Positions 1 to 9,424 of a DNA stretch of 64,000 nt are shown here, piece by piece (position 1 is the first letter of the stretch; the number at the start of each line of letters is the position of its first letter). The notes beneath the pieces were generated by a model, which did not search any database, was not told where the DNA came from, and saw only the letters and a program-made list of their open reading frames with translations. The DNA lies in contig NZ_JADGEW010000002.1 of assembly GCF_016744155.1 (NCBI RefSeq), positions 164,720-228,719 of the forward strand, given 5' to 3'. The translations under genes and the position numbers were made by a program. This DNA comes from Amphritea sp. (GTDB lineage: Bacteria > Pseudomonadota > Gammaproteobacteria > Pseudomonadales > Balneatricaceae).

Positions 1-239
1 AAATAGCTTTTCAGCTCGGGCCATTTGTCCGCTTTGAGCTTACTGATCCCACCCTGATGTTCACCGAGTTTAGTGGCGGTTTCAGAGTAGAGGTCGTAAA
101 GACCTGCACCAGAGTGGGTGTCGATATAGCCAAAAGGTTTATCTTTTTGGCTTAGATGTTCAAGAATCTCGACCAGCACTATGTGTTTAAGAACGTCGGC
201 AAAGTTGCCTGCATGAAAAGAGTGGCGATAGCTTAGCAA
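1..239 (-). CDS. rlmJ: RlmJ, 23S rRNA A2030 N6-methyltransferase (partial, 5' part)
   Basis: The reverse strand reads from a TTG start at 237-239 into a protein beginning LSYRHSFHAGNFADVLKH and then YIDTHSGAGLYDL, which matches the N-terminus of the E. coli RlmJ (YhiR) family. RlmJ methylates N6 of A2030 in 23S rRNA using SAM; the THSGAG stretch is the SAM-binding motif I. About 79 codons are present and the gene runs off the left edge. The TTG start is chosen because the family begins MLSYRHSFHAGN; a weak GGAA lies upstream on that strand. It is divergent from the gene at 424. Confidence 0.9.
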   Translation of the reverse strand, partial: MLSYRHSFHAGNFADVLKHIVLVEILEHLSQKDKPFGYIDTHSGAGLYDLYSETATKLGEHQGGISKLKADKWPELKSY

Positions 240-423
240 TGTAGTGTTCCAGATTAGTGAGGGTTTAGCTGAAAAAGGTAGAGTATGAGGACTATCGTTA
301 TTTACCCTTCCTGGGTCAAGCTTTTCTAATGCCATAATTTCAAGCTTATCAGTGAAAACCTTTGTTTAAGGTGTAATAGCATGGGTACAATATCGGCATG
401 TCATCTCTGCTTGGAAAGCCCCT

Positions 424-1401
424 ATGAAGTACGCTGTTATATTGGTTGGTTTGCTATCGTTTTTGTTATCTCCTTTTTCAGCTGCCGAGTACAAAGTGCT
501 GGTTGTTATGAGTTATGAGGAAAATAACCCTTGGTGTAAAGAGATACGAGAAGGCATTGATTCTACACTGGCGGATTCGACTGATTTAACCTACTTCTAT
601 ATGGATACTAAAGCGTCTCCTGCAGGGGGGATGGCAAAAGCTAAACAAGCTTTAGCTGTATTCAATAAGCTTAATCCTGACGGTGTTATTACCGTGGATG
701 ATAATGCTCAGGCTATGTTCGTTGTTCCCTCTCTTAAAGATCAGGTCAGCACGCCAATAATGTTTGCGGGTGTTAATTCTGATGCGGCTAAATACGGCTA
801 CCCCAACGGCCATATATCCGGCATTCTTGAACGTGCACATGTTCGTGAGTCATTGGCGTTTGCTAAACAGCTGTTACCTTCAATCAGCTCTGCCTGCGTT
901 GTCACTAATGATGTTCCTTCGGGTAGGGCGTTAGCGCATCAGGTTGAGGCTGAGAAAACCACATTCCCGGTCAAATTGAATGACGTTTTTCTGGTGAGTG
1001 ATTTTGCGCAGCTGGATAGTATAGCTGAGCAGTTGAAGGCCTGTGATACCTTATTTGTCGACAGCCTGGAGGGCATCAAAAATCACAGCGATAGTGCTTC
1101 AGGTAATAGTGAAGTTCTGACTTATTTAAGTGAGGTATATGATGGCCCACTACTTGGCGGAAACCGCTATCAGGTTGAACAAGGGGCTTGGGCTGCCGTT
1201 GTGAAAACAGGCCAGGAGCAAGGTGCAACAGCTGCAGAGATGTTATTAACAGCGATGCAGGGAACGCCGGTATCTCAAATACCGGTGGTTAAGAATTCTA
1301 AGGGTGAACGAATCGTTAATGTTACTGCATTAGATCAGCATAAGGTTCCTTTGAAACCGCTGGTATTGCGTGGCGCCACACTAGTGAGGCAGCAGCCCTG
1401 A
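424..1401 (+). CDS. Periplasmic substrate-binding protein, ABC_sub_bind-like
   Basis: 325 residues with a clear signal peptide (hydrophobic core about residues 4-18, likely cleavage near FSA-AEYK). The mature part has the alternating alpha/beta layout of type-I periplasmic binding proteins of the ABC_sub_bind (TrpX-like) family: VLVVMSYEENNPWCKEI near the N-terminus, then PDGVITVDDNAQ and TPIMFAGVN. No ABC permease or ATPase lies beside it. Instead a GGDEF-EAL membrane protein starts 11 bases after its stop, so the two are probably co-transcribed. It is therefore likely to serve as a ligand-sensing partner for that regulator rather than for import; the partnership is inference. GGAAAG precedes the ATG. 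Confidence 0.8.
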   Translation: MKYAVILVGLLSFLLSPFSAAEYKVLVVMSYEENNPWCKEIREGIDSTLADSTDLTYFYMDTKASPAGGMAKAKQALAVFNKLNPDGVITVDDNAQAMFVVPSLKDQVSTPIMFAGVNSDAAKYGYPNGHISGILERAHVRESLAFAKQLLPSISSACVVTNDVPSGRALAHQVEAEKTTFPVKLNDVFLVSDFAQLDSIAEQLKACDTLFVDSLEGIKNHSDSASGNSEVLTYLSEVYDGPLLGGNRYQVEQGAWAAVVKTGQEQGATAAEMLLTAMQGTPVSQIPVVKNSKGERIVNVTALDQHKVPLKPLVLRGATLVRQQP

Positions 1402-1412
1402 GCTATCTGCCG

Positions 1413-4400
1413 ATGTTCAAGTTTATATCCAAAATATCCAGTAAGCTGGTTGGTCTTGCTGTCCTGAATACGGCTGCTTTTGCAGCGGTTGCTCTAATTG
1501 CGGGTATTGGCTTCTTTCAGGTTGAGACCTTGTCTAGTGATATCGTCGGTAAAGAAGTTGCAGCGATAAATGACAATGCTCACCTTGGACGAGAAATATC
1601 GAGTTTATTTTCTGATATAGAAGGGCACACCCGTGTATGTAACGAGAAAAATTACAGTAACAACATGGGGAAACAACTAACAAATAATATGTCCAGGCTA
1701 TTTGACTCTGTTCAAAATCCGGCATTAAGGAGAGCGCTAGGTCACTTCCAGATCACTGCAACTTCGCTGATACAAGAGTGCCTCCAGTTAAATACAGCCC
1801 TTATCAATCTGCGGGAGGCCGATCAGCAAACTGAAACGACTATTACTTTGCTTGAACAAGCGATTGGTAGTGCTCTAATAAAAGAAACCCTGGACGGTAA
1901 ATTAACCAATCATTTTGATCAACTGATGGTACTTGTGGCAGGGCTGCGTGAAACGCAGTTACTGATAGGCAAGTTAACGGCGGAACAAGCGCATCTTAAT
2001 ACCCCGGATTCCTCACTATTACTATCCTCAGAAAATCTTGTTGATGATATGTCTTTACGTTTACAGACATTGACTGCTTCAACAACCGATATCGCAAATG
2101 CCAGCGGCTTACTGGGTCAGAATCTGAAGCGTTATCGTGATTCGCTATTTCAATATCAGCAGGCCAATATGAGTCTGGAAAAACGTGTATTAGAAGTACA
2201 TGAAACGAAGAGAAATGTACTCGATGAAATGCGTCGTATCGACCTGGAATCTTACAATCAGGCAGCCGAAATACAGGATGAAATAGTTACCGTTGTACGC
2301 AATCTGAACTTTAACGTAGTGGCATTATCACTTGTTATAGGGCTGTTCACCCTGCTGATTGTCGGGCGGATCAACCGCCGGGATATTAAAGAGCCATTAA
2401 ACAGAACCCTCGGGCTTATTCAGGGAATTCGTCATGATAGCGCTATTGATGAACCAACATATCGAGATGATGAATGGGGTGTAATACAAAAATCCCTAGT
2501 TGATATGGCCTTTGAATTAAAATCCTCTCAATTAGCGCTTATAACTAGCCGTGATCGTCTTGAAACAGCCCTAGATGGCTCTAATGATGGGCTATGGGAC
2601 TGGAATCTTGAAACCGATGAGGTGTATTCCTCACCGCGATTGAAGTCAATGTTAGGTTATGCCCCGGATGAACTGGAAGGTGATTTCAGTTCTTGGCTGC
2701 AGCTGATTGATCCTTTACAGAAAGAGAAGGTCTTGGCATTTGTAACCGAGTACCTGGAAGGTGAGGTAGGTAAGTATGATATCGAGTTTCGAATGCTGCA
2801 TAAGCATGGTCACTGGGTCGAAATTTTATCGCGAGGAAAGCTAGCTCATGATGCCGAAGGTCGGGTTTCATCTCCCAGGCGGTTGATTGGGACGCATACA
2901 GATATTACTGCCCGGAAAACGGCTGAAAGGCAGTTGCAGCGAAGTGAAAAAGAGCAGCGTACATTAATAACCGCGCTACCAGATGTCATCATGCGATTCG
3001 ATAGTGATGCCAGGTATCTGTTTATGTCAGAGAATGTTTCTTCCGTTTTAGATTTGAAAGCGGCTTATTTTGTTGGTAAATCTCATACCGAATTAGGTTT
3101 TCCTGAAGAGGCGTGCCAAGCGTGGGACTCTGCGATTAAGCATACTTTTGAGACCGGTAAACCTTGTGATATTGAGCTCGTTTTAGATGGCGCTCATGGG
3201 AATAAGACGTTTAACTGGAAACTCACTCCTGATTTCGATGAACATAACAATGTTCGCTCTGTGTTGGGTGTTGCCCGGGATATCTCCTTGCTTAAAGAGC
3301 ATCAAAAACGTCTGGAGAAAATTGCCCACTATGATGTATTGACGGGCCTGCCTAACAGGATTTTGTTGTCAGACCGGTTGTTGCAGATGATGAACCAGGT
3401 ATTACGACGTAATGCAAAATTGGCGGTGGTTTATATTGATCTGGATGGTTTTAAAGAGGTGAATGATCAATACGGGCATGATGCGGGGGATAGGCTACTT
3501 AAAATTGTTGCGGCTCGTATGAAGTTAACGCTGCGGGAGGGAGATACTCTGGCTCGTTTAGGCGGCGATGAGTTCGTCGCGGTACTTCAGGATTTAGCGG
3601 ATGTTTCATCTTGCGAACCGATGCTACACCGCCTGTTAGAGGCGGTCTCTGCTGATGTGATGGATAACGGAGTCGTACTCAACGTAACTGCCAGCCTGGG
3701 AGTTACATTTTTTCCTCAAGTCGAAGAAATCAATGCTGATCAGCTATTACGTCAGGCAGACCAAGCGATGTATCAGGTTAAGTTATCAGGGAAAAATAGG
3801 TTTCATCTGTATGATATGGATCATGACCGGTCCATGCGTGGACAGCATGAAAGTATCGAACGGATTCGGGAGGGTTTGAATAAAAGCGAATTTTTACTCT
3901 ATTACCAACCAAAAGTGAACATGAGCACTGGTCAGGTAGTCGGTGTTGAAGCGCTGATTCGTTGGCAGCATCCTGAAAAGGGTTTGCGTCCACCTGCTGA
4001 ATTCTTGCCAATAATAGAAGAACAACCTTTAAGTGTAGAAATGGGCAACTGGGTTATCAAACAGGTGTTCGAACAGAGTAGTCTCTGGCGAAAGGCGGGG
4101 GTGAAATTGCCGGTGAGTATCAATATCGGTGCTCTTCAGATTCAGCAGGCAGACTTTGTTGTTAAGCTAACTAAGATGCTGAGCGACTTTCCCGATGTCC
4201 CCCCCAAAGAGATTGAGTTAGAGGTTCTGGAAACCAGCGCTCTGGATGATATTGTTCAAACCTCTAAGGTAATCCGCGACTGTATTGAGCTGGGGCTTCA
4301 GGTCTCCATTGATGATTTTGGTACGGGATACTCATCGTTAACTTATCTCAAACGTTTGCCGGTAAATACTTTAAAAATTGATCAGAGTTTTGTGCGTGAC

Positions 4401-4979
4401 ATGTTGGATGATCCCGATGATCTGGCTATTCTTGAAGGGGTTATTGGTCTGGCTCGGGCCTTTCGTCGAAATGTTGTTGCTGAAGGTGTTGAAACTACTG
4501 CTCATGGCAGTATGTTATTGGACTTCGGGTGTGAACTTGCTCAAGGGTATGCCATAGCTTATCCGATGCCAGCAAATAATATTCCTGAGTGGATTAGTTC
4601 ATGGCGTACACCGGATGAGTGGTTTAACCGGAAAGTTAAAAGTAGGCATGAGCAGCAGATTCAGTTTGCAGCGGTGGAGCATCAGGCCTGGATAAGGCAG
4701 GTAGAGGCTGCTCTTAATGACGGAGCTGAAGCTCCGCCAATGAGTTGTGATGCCTGTAGATTCGGCTCTTGGTTTTATCATGAGGGGCAGGCATATTATG
4801 GCGACTCCTCTGCATACGAAGCAGTGGACCGTATACACCGTCAAGTACACTCTCACGCAAATAACTTACTGGTGCTGAAGAGCGAAGGCGATGAAAGTGG
4901 AGCGAGAGACGGTATTCTCGATCTACACCAGCTGAAACATTCGCTTTTGAAACAGCTGGATAAGTTGAACTCTGCATAA
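1413..4979 (+). CDS. Membrane GGDEF-EAL c-di-GMP regulator with two PAS domains and a C-terminal CZB domain
   Basis: 1188 residues. A first membrane segment lies at about 13-33, then a helical periplasmic region, a second membrane segment at about 301-322, two PAS domains (about 380-505 and 515-640), GGDEF (GGDEF at 717-721), EAL (EAL at 846-848) and a C-terminal CZB domain starting at H1090 with the CRFGSW motif (Cys about 1115). The GGDEF motif is intact and the RxxD inhibitory site (REGD) is present. In the EAL domain DDFGTGYSS, LKID, AEGVET and the final QGY are all present, so both cyclase and phosphodiesterase activities are plausible. CZB domains bind zinc through His and Cys and can respond to zinc or hypochlorous acid. 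It directly follows the binding-protein gene at 424. Confidence 0.93.
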   Translation: MFKFISKISSKLVGLAVLNTAAFAAVALIAGIGFFQVETLSSDIVGKEVAAINDNAHLGREISSLFSDIEGHTRVCNEKNYSNNMGKQLTNNMSRLFDSVQNPALRRALGHFQITATSLIQECLQLNTALINLREADQQTETTITLLEQAIGSALIKETLDGKLTNHFDQLMVLVAGLRETQLLIGKLTAEQAHLNTPDSSLLLSSENLVDDMSLRLQTLTASTTDIANASGLLGQNLKRYRDSLFQYQQANMSLEKRVLEVHETKRNVLDEMRRIDLESYNQAAEIQDEIVTVVRNLNFNVVALSLVIGLFTLLIVGRINRRDIKEPLNRTLGLIQGIRHDSAIDEPTYRDDEWGVIQKSLVDMAFELKSSQLALITSRDRLETALDGSNDGLWDWNLETDEVYSSPRLKSMLGYAPDELEGDFSSWLQLIDPLQKEKVLAFVTEYLEGEVGKYDIEFRMLHKHGHWVEILSRGKLAHDAEGRVSSPRRLIGTHTDITARKTAERQLQRSEKEQRTLITALPDVIMRFDSDARYLFMSENVSSVLDLKAAYFVGKSHTELGFPEEACQAWDSAIKHTFETGKPCDIELVLDGAHGNKTFNWKLTPDFDEHNNVRSVLGVARDISLLKEHQKRLEKIAHYDVLTGLPNRILLSDRLLQMMNQVLRRNAKLAVVYIDLDGFKEVNDQYGHDAGDRLLKIVAARMKLTLREGDTLARLGGDEFVAVLQDLADVSSCEPMLHRLLEAVSADVMDNGVVLNVTASLGVTFFPQVEEINADQLLRQADQAMYQVKLSGKNRFHLYDMDHDRSMRGQHESIERIREGLNKSEFLLYYQPKVNMSTGQVVGVEALIRWQHPEKGLRPPAEFLPIIEEQPLSVEMGNWVIKQVFEQSSLWRKAGVKLPVSINIGALQIQQADFVVKLTKMLSDFPDVPPKEIELEVLETSALDDIVQTSKVIRDCIELGLQVSIDDFGTGYSSLTYLKRLPVNTLKIDQSFVRDMLDDPDDLAILEGVIGLARAFRRNVVAEGVETTAHGSMLLDFGCELAQGYAIAYPMPANNIPEWISSWRTPDEWFNRKVKSRHEQQIQFAAVEHQAWIRQVEAALNDGAEAPPMSCDACRFGSWFYHEGQAYYGDSSAYEAVDRIHRQVHSHANNLLVLKSEGDESGARDGILDLHQLKHSLLKQLDKLNSA

Positions 4980-5016
4980 CGAGGCAATCATTTAAAGAAG
5001 GCGCTTATTTTTTTGA

Positions 5017-5526
5017 TTAAAGGAGATCTTCGATAAACCATGCTGAAAAGGCGTGCCGCCCAGGTACTGATGCTTTGTGATAGATAGAAGACGCTTGCTG
5101 GCGGATAGTTTTTTCAGCGGTACCTCGTAAGCCTGCGATCTCTTTAAGACTGTAGCCTTTAAGTAGCATCTGTCCGACATCTTTTTCGCTTGAGGTTAAT
5201 TTCCAATCACTGAACTGCTCTGTAATTGCCTGGCGTAGCTGATGACGAGCAGCGAGTACTACCTCTGACTCTGGTGTAGGCATAATCTTCATTTCTTCCA
5301 GGTCTTGATTTAATTGCCTGATTTGTCGACGATTGAGAAAATTATCCAAGATTAGCCAGCAAAGCATAAGAAAGGCAATAAGCAGAATCGTGGCCTCTTG
5401 CAACAGGTGGGTTGTACTTGCACCGTGGGATATGTCTGCCGCTATGTCGCTGCCGATGGCGATTACAATCACCGCCAGAAAAAGCATCATCAAGTAATCT
5501 TGTAAAAAATGCTTAAACACTGTCAT
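5017..5526 (-). CDS. Membrane-anchored LuxR-type helix-turn-helix protein
   Basis: 169 residues with two membrane segments (about 10-28 and 44-64), a short coiled linker and a LuxR/GerE-type HTH in the C-terminal third (LTSSEKDVGQMLLKGYSLKEIA, then GTAEKTIRQQASSIYHKA). There is no receiver or autoinducer domain, so this is a DNA-binding domain tethered to the membrane by two helices. It converges on the GGDEF-EAL gene with 37 bases between the stops. The ATG has a GGAA placed almost against it; the GTG six bases further in (5518-5520) would be better spaced and is a possible true start. Target genes cannot be inferred. Confidence 0.8.
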   Translation of the reverse strand: MTVFKHFLQDYLMMLFLAVIVIAIGSDIAADISHGASTTHLLQEATILLIAFLMLCWLILDNFLNRRQIRQLNQDLEEMKIMPTPESEVVLAARHQLRQAITEQFSDWKLTSSEKDVGQMLLKGYSLKEIAGLRGTAEKTIRQQASSIYHKASVPGRHAFSAWFIEDLL

Positions 5527-6004
5527 TTCCTATTTTATTTTTGTTATACGTCTATAGAGCACAGATGTTGAAACTTTCAATTATTTGATTTGATTAAGCT
5601 TGGTTTTCATTAAGCATATATTAGTACGGACGGCAGATAAAATTAACTAGTGAAATAAGTATGTCTGAAAATGATTGTGTTCGGGTAAATTTGTATCTGT
5701 GTTAACGGGTTTCAACCTAGTTGTTTGTCATCAGTTAATCTGGCGACTTTTCCGATGCATCCGGTAGTTTAAGCGGGTCCTATAATGAATCTCCAATGGA
5801 AAGGCTGTAAATGGGCTACAAAGAAAGACAGTGAGCTTATTCTTTGGATTAAGAGAGGGGTATATATCTTGTTTAAAATAATTGGCAGTGGCAATATTAG
5901 ATAAATATTATATATCGGTAGTATATGGATATTGATCTGTTTCGCCTAGGGGTGGGGGGAAGAGCTGGCGAGGAGCCTAATCCGGATAGCCAGAATACAG
6001 GTCT
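5527..6004. other. 478-base intergenic region, no supported gene
   Basis: AT-rich region between the divergent LuxR-type gene and the CHASE-GGDEF gene, so promoters for both must lie here. A TATAAT is present near 5780 but without a convincing -35 partner. A 39-codon open frame from 5785 has no recognisable family and no clear ribosome site and is not called. Confidence 0.5.
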
Positions 6005-8401
6005 ATGTTAGCCAACAATAAAATAATGAATATTAGCAATCGTGCTCCACTGTTAGTTGTCGTTGCCGGTTTTCTTATCACCGTTTTTACCTACCAGTAT
6101 AAGGTTGGCATCGAGCAACAGCAGCGGCAGTCGCTTATGGCTTTAGCTGCGACTGAACAGCGAGCTCATCTACAAAATCATGTGGATAATACAGTTGAGA
6201 TTCTTGATTCAATCGCAAGCTATGTAACCTACAGTAAGCAGATAAATCGAGCTGATTTTCATTCCTTTACCCAACCTGTTATTCAACGACATTCAGAACT
6301 GTATGCACTTCATTGGATACCTCGGGTGCTCGATGAAGATAGGGCGCTCTTCGAGCAGCTATTACTTGAGCAGGGGTTTAACAGTGGAATAACGGCGGTG
6401 AAGTCGGAGGCGAATGGTCTGGTAAAAGCGCCGGAAAGTGAAGTGTACTATCCAGTACTTTATTCTGAACCTTTAGCGTTAAACAACAGTGTTATCGGTT
6501 TAGACGCTTACTCACGAAACCTCAATGCTGAGGTGATTGATCAGTTGTTAGACGGCTCCGCCAAATTTTTGTCGAGCGCTCCTTTTCACCTTGTTCAGGA
6601 TGAAATGGCTAGTTCATCAGTCGTTTTCTTTCGACCTGTTTATTACGTTGCCCCGACTCAAGAAGCGTTAGTACTTCGAGGCTTTATTGCTGCGGTTGTT
6701 AAGCCCCAGCGCTTGATAGATAAACAGGTAATGGGTCACGATATCGTGGCGATGAAGCTTGATGATGTGACCAGTGAAAACTCTGTAGAGATTGCATCGA
6801 TGGGTTCTATTCCTACCGACATAAATAAAACATCATATGTCTCAGAGTTTAGGGTGCTTGGCCGTAGCTGGGCACTACGGGTTTGGAATGGTAAATCTCA
6901 GCACCTTGATGGATACCGTGTTGAATACTGGATACTGTTTTTTGGATTTTTGTTTACCTTCTTCTCGGCAATGGGGCTATCACGTTTGAAGGTATCCCAT
7001 CGGCAGGTGTTGCTGGAACGGGATAAAGCCCAAAGTTACCTGGATACGGTTGATACCATCATGTTGGCGCTAGACCAGCGGGGCGAGATCACGATGATCA
7101 ATCGAAAAGGCAGTGAAGTTCTGGGATATACCCCGGCAGATCTGTTGGGAAAGAACTGGTTTAGTGAAGATTTTGTTATTGACAGTATCGAAGAGAAAAA
7201 AGGTTTTAATCTTTTCATAAACAGTTCTTCAGCGGATAGTGATCTCTATCTGAGCGAGAGTAAAATTCGTGCCCGTAATGACCAGATACGTCTGATCACC
7301 TGGCGAAATAAAAGGCGTACAGATCAAAGCGGTGATGTTGTTGGAATGCTCTGTTCCGGTAGTGACATTACTGAACAACGACATAACGAGAGATTGGATA
7401 AACTCAGAAGCAGTGCGATGGAGGCGGCACTGAGAGGTGAGTCTCTGAGTTATGTGCTTAATCTAGTGCTTACGGGTATTGAAGAACAATATCCGGGAGC
7501 TTTATGTAGTATTTTACTTCTGGATAAAACAGGTAAACACTTACTGAATTGTGCTGCACCCTCATTGCCAAAAGATTACCAAAATGCGATTCATGGGATT
7601 GAGATAGGTGAAGGAGTTGGGTCATGCGGTACGGCGGCATTCCGTCGTGAGCGTGTAATTGTTGAAGATATTGAAACTCATCCGTTCTGGGCTTCCTTTA
7701 AAGATTTAGCGCTTAGTCATAACCTGGGAAGCTGCTGGTCTGAACCAATTTTTGGTAAGAAACATCGCCTCAAAGGAACTTTTGCTATCTACCACCAGGA
7801 ACCCTCGCTACCCAGTGATGAAGACCTGGAACTTATCACCAGTATGGCAGCATTTGTCAGCATGCTGATTGAAGAGTTCCAGGTAGAAGAGGCTCTGGTA
7901 CAGATGGCAAATACGGATGCCCTGACCGGGTTGAATAATCGGCGGAAACTCTTAGCATCTCTTGAGGAGGAGTTTGCCCGGACAAAGCGTTATGGGCGAC
8001 ATTTTAGTCTCTGTATGCTGGATCTGGATCACTTTAAAATGGTTAACGATCAGTATGGGCATGATGCAGGGGATCTTGTGCTAAAAGCGATATCTGAGAT
8101 TATTACCCAAGAGCTGCGTGAAAGTGATATTTCCGGACGTATTGGTGGCGAAGAGTTTGCTTTGTTGTTGCCAGATACAGAGCTTCACAAAGCGGGCGAA
8201 TTGTCAGAAAGGTTGAGACTGAAGATAGAGCAGTTTACGGTGAAACTCAGAACCGGAGAGTCAGTAAAGCTAACGGCTTCTATCGGAGTGGCTGAGTATG
8301 CATCTAGTATGGAGCTCTCTACTGACATGCTCGGTCTGGCGGATAAACGACTTTACTGGGCTAAAGATAATGGCCGAAACCAGATAAGTATAGAGCCTTA
8401 A
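6005..8401 (+). CDS. Diguanylate cyclase with CHASE, PAS and GAF domains
   Basis: 798 residues: membrane segment at about 13-30, an extracytoplasmic CHASE-type sensor domain (about 50-290, containing LHWIPRV), a second membrane segment at about 303-323, PAS (about 340-455), GAF (about 470-625) and a C-terminal GGDEF domain (about 635-795) with GGEEF at 714-718. The RxxD inhibitory site (RESD) sits just before it, so an active, product-inhibited diguanylate cyclase is expected. CHASE domains sense small external ligands. The ATG at 6005 is preceded by ACAGG; an in-frame ATG seven codons later is the alternative start. There is no EAL domain. It converges with argP, whose stop is 17 bases away. 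Confidence 0.92.
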   Translation: MLANNKIMNISNRAPLLVVVAGFLITVFTYQYKVGIEQQQRQSLMALAATEQRAHLQNHVDNTVEILDSIASYVTYSKQINRADFHSFTQPVIQRHSELYALHWIPRVLDEDRALFEQLLLEQGFNSGITAVKSEANGLVKAPESEVYYPVLYSEPLALNNSVIGLDAYSRNLNAEVIDQLLDGSAKFLSSAPFHLVQDEMASSSVVFFRPVYYVAPTQEALVLRGFIAAVVKPQRLIDKQVMGHDIVAMKLDDVTSENSVEIASMGSIPTDINKTSYVSEFRVLGRSWALRVWNGKSQHLDGYRVEYWILFFGFLFTFFSAMGLSRLKVSHRQVLLERDKAQSYLDTVDTIMLALDQRGEITMINRKGSEVLGYTPADLLGKNWFSEDFVIDSIEEKKGFNLFINSSSADSDLYLSESKIRARNDQIRLITWRNKRRTDQSGDVVGMLCSGSDITEQRHNERLDKLRSSAMEAALRGESLSYVLNLVLTGIEEQYPGALCSILLLDKTGKHLLNCAAPSLPKDYQNAIHGIEIGEGVGSCGTAAFRRERVIVEDIETHPFWASFKDLALSHNLGSCWSEPIFGKKHRLKGTFAIYHQEPSLPSDEDLELITSMAAFVSMLIEEFQVEEALVQMANTDALTGLNNRRKLLASLEEEFARTKRYGRHFSLCMLDLDHFKMVNDQYGHDAGDLVLKAISEIITQELRESDISGRIGGEEFALLLPDTELHKAGELSERLRLKIEQFTVKLRTGESVKLTASIGVAEYASSMELSTDMLGLADKRLYWAKDNGRNQISIEP

Positions 8402-8417
8402 AAATACGTTATCAGGG

Positions 8418-9314
8418 TTAGGTTTTAGGTTGTTCTAACTGCACATGGCAGTATTTCACCAGTTGTTGCTTTAGTTGCTGACCGAGTTCAGTGGATAAAT
8501 TCCAACTGTGCCAATAAAGAGGTACTTCAAGACTCTTACCGGCCGCAATCTCTTTTACCTGCCCGCTTTTAATTTGAGCTTTCATCTGAAGATCAGGCAC
8601 CATTCCCCAGGCAAACCCTCGTTGTATTAGTTCAGTAAAGGCTTCAGACGATGGAACCCGGTGGCGCTGGTAGTCCTGAACCCCTGGAAAAAACTTATTG
8701 ATGAAGGTGTCCTGGAGGTCGTCTTTTTCGTTGTATTCCACCGCCGGCGCATTTGACAGTGTTTCAGCGGTTACGCCCATAGGAAAGTAGCGATCAATAT
8801 ATTCTGGGCTGGCCAAAGCAAGATATCGACTGATACCTAGTGGTACAGCGTTGCCCCCTTGTAACGACTTACTACTTGCACTGATACAGCCTAAGACATC
8901 GCCTTGTCGCAACAGTTGATGAGTCTGATCCTGATCATCGACCCTAAGGTCTAACAGTATCGGGCTTTGTTCTAGTAATGGCTGCATCGCTGCCATAAAC
9001 CAGGTGGCAAGAGAATCAGCGTTGAGACCAATAGTAAGTCTGGTAAACCCTTGTTCACGGGCGTCATAGAGGCTGTTTAATAACTCGTTCTGGAGCAGAC
9101 TGACCTGATGATAATGACGTAGAAGCTTTTGCCCTACGGACGTCAGTTGTAGGGGTTGGCTTCGTATTAATAAAAGCTGTCCGGTTGTTTCTTCAAGCTG
9201 TTTAATACGTTGAGAAATAGCAGATTGAGTCAGAAATAGTCGTTTAGCTGCACGATCAAAACTTTGTTCCTCCATCACTGTGGCTAAAGCCTGAAGTTGA
9301 CGATAATCCAGCAT
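8418..9314 (-). CDS. argP: ArgP, LysR-family regulator of arginine/lysine export
   Basis: 298 residues with an N-terminal winged HTH (LTQSAISQRIKQLEE at about 28-42) and a LysR effector domain. NADSLATWFMAAMQPLL and SSEAFTELIQRGF match conserved stretches of E. coli ArgP (IciA), which activates the arginine exporter gene argO in response to arginine and lysine. It is transcribed divergently from a LysE-family exporter, the classical ArgP/ArgO arrangement, which supports the assignment. The 110-base region between them holds repeated TTAG-N5-CTAA elements, described separately. Confidence 0.9.
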   Translation of the reverse strand: MLDYRQLQALATVMEEQSFDRAAKRLFLTQSAISQRIKQLEETTGQLLLIRSQPLQLTSVGQKLLRHYHQVSLLQNELLNSLYDAREQGFTRLTIGLNADSLATWFMAAMQPLLEQSPILLDLRVDDQDQTHQLLRQGDVLGCISASSKSLQGGNAVPLGISRYLALASPEYIDRYFPMGVTAETLSNAPAVEYNEKDDLQDTFINKFFPGVQDYQRHRVPSSEAFTELIQRGFAWGMVPDLQMKAQIKSGQVKEIAAGKSLEVPLYWHSWNLSTELGQQLKQQLVKYCHVQLEQPKT

Positions 9315-9324
9315 GGCACACCAT

Positions 9325-9374
9325 ATTAGTTTTGCTAATGAAATATAAATATTATTAGTTTTACTAACGTTAGT
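9325..9374. promoter_or_regulatory. Candidate ArgP operator repeats between argP and argO
   Basis: Two 14-base direct copies, ATTAGTTTTGCTAA (9325-9338) and ATTAGTTTTACTAA (9354-9367), start 29 bases apart. Each is itself a partial dyad (TTAG-N5-CTAA) with the T-N11-A form typical of LysR-type sites. The second copy runs into the perfect 12-base palindrome ACTAACGTTAGT (9363-9374). Their place in the divergent intergenic region makes them likely regulator-binding sites; binding is inferred. Confidence 0.6.
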
Positions 9375-9424
9375 CGACTTATTATGCTGCTATCACTTGT
9401 ATATAGATGTGAAAAAGAGTCTCT

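Noticed and set aside
5785..5904. 39-codon open frame in the gap before the CHASE-GGDEF gene
   Set aside because: No recognisable family, no clear ribosome site; too short to support by eye.
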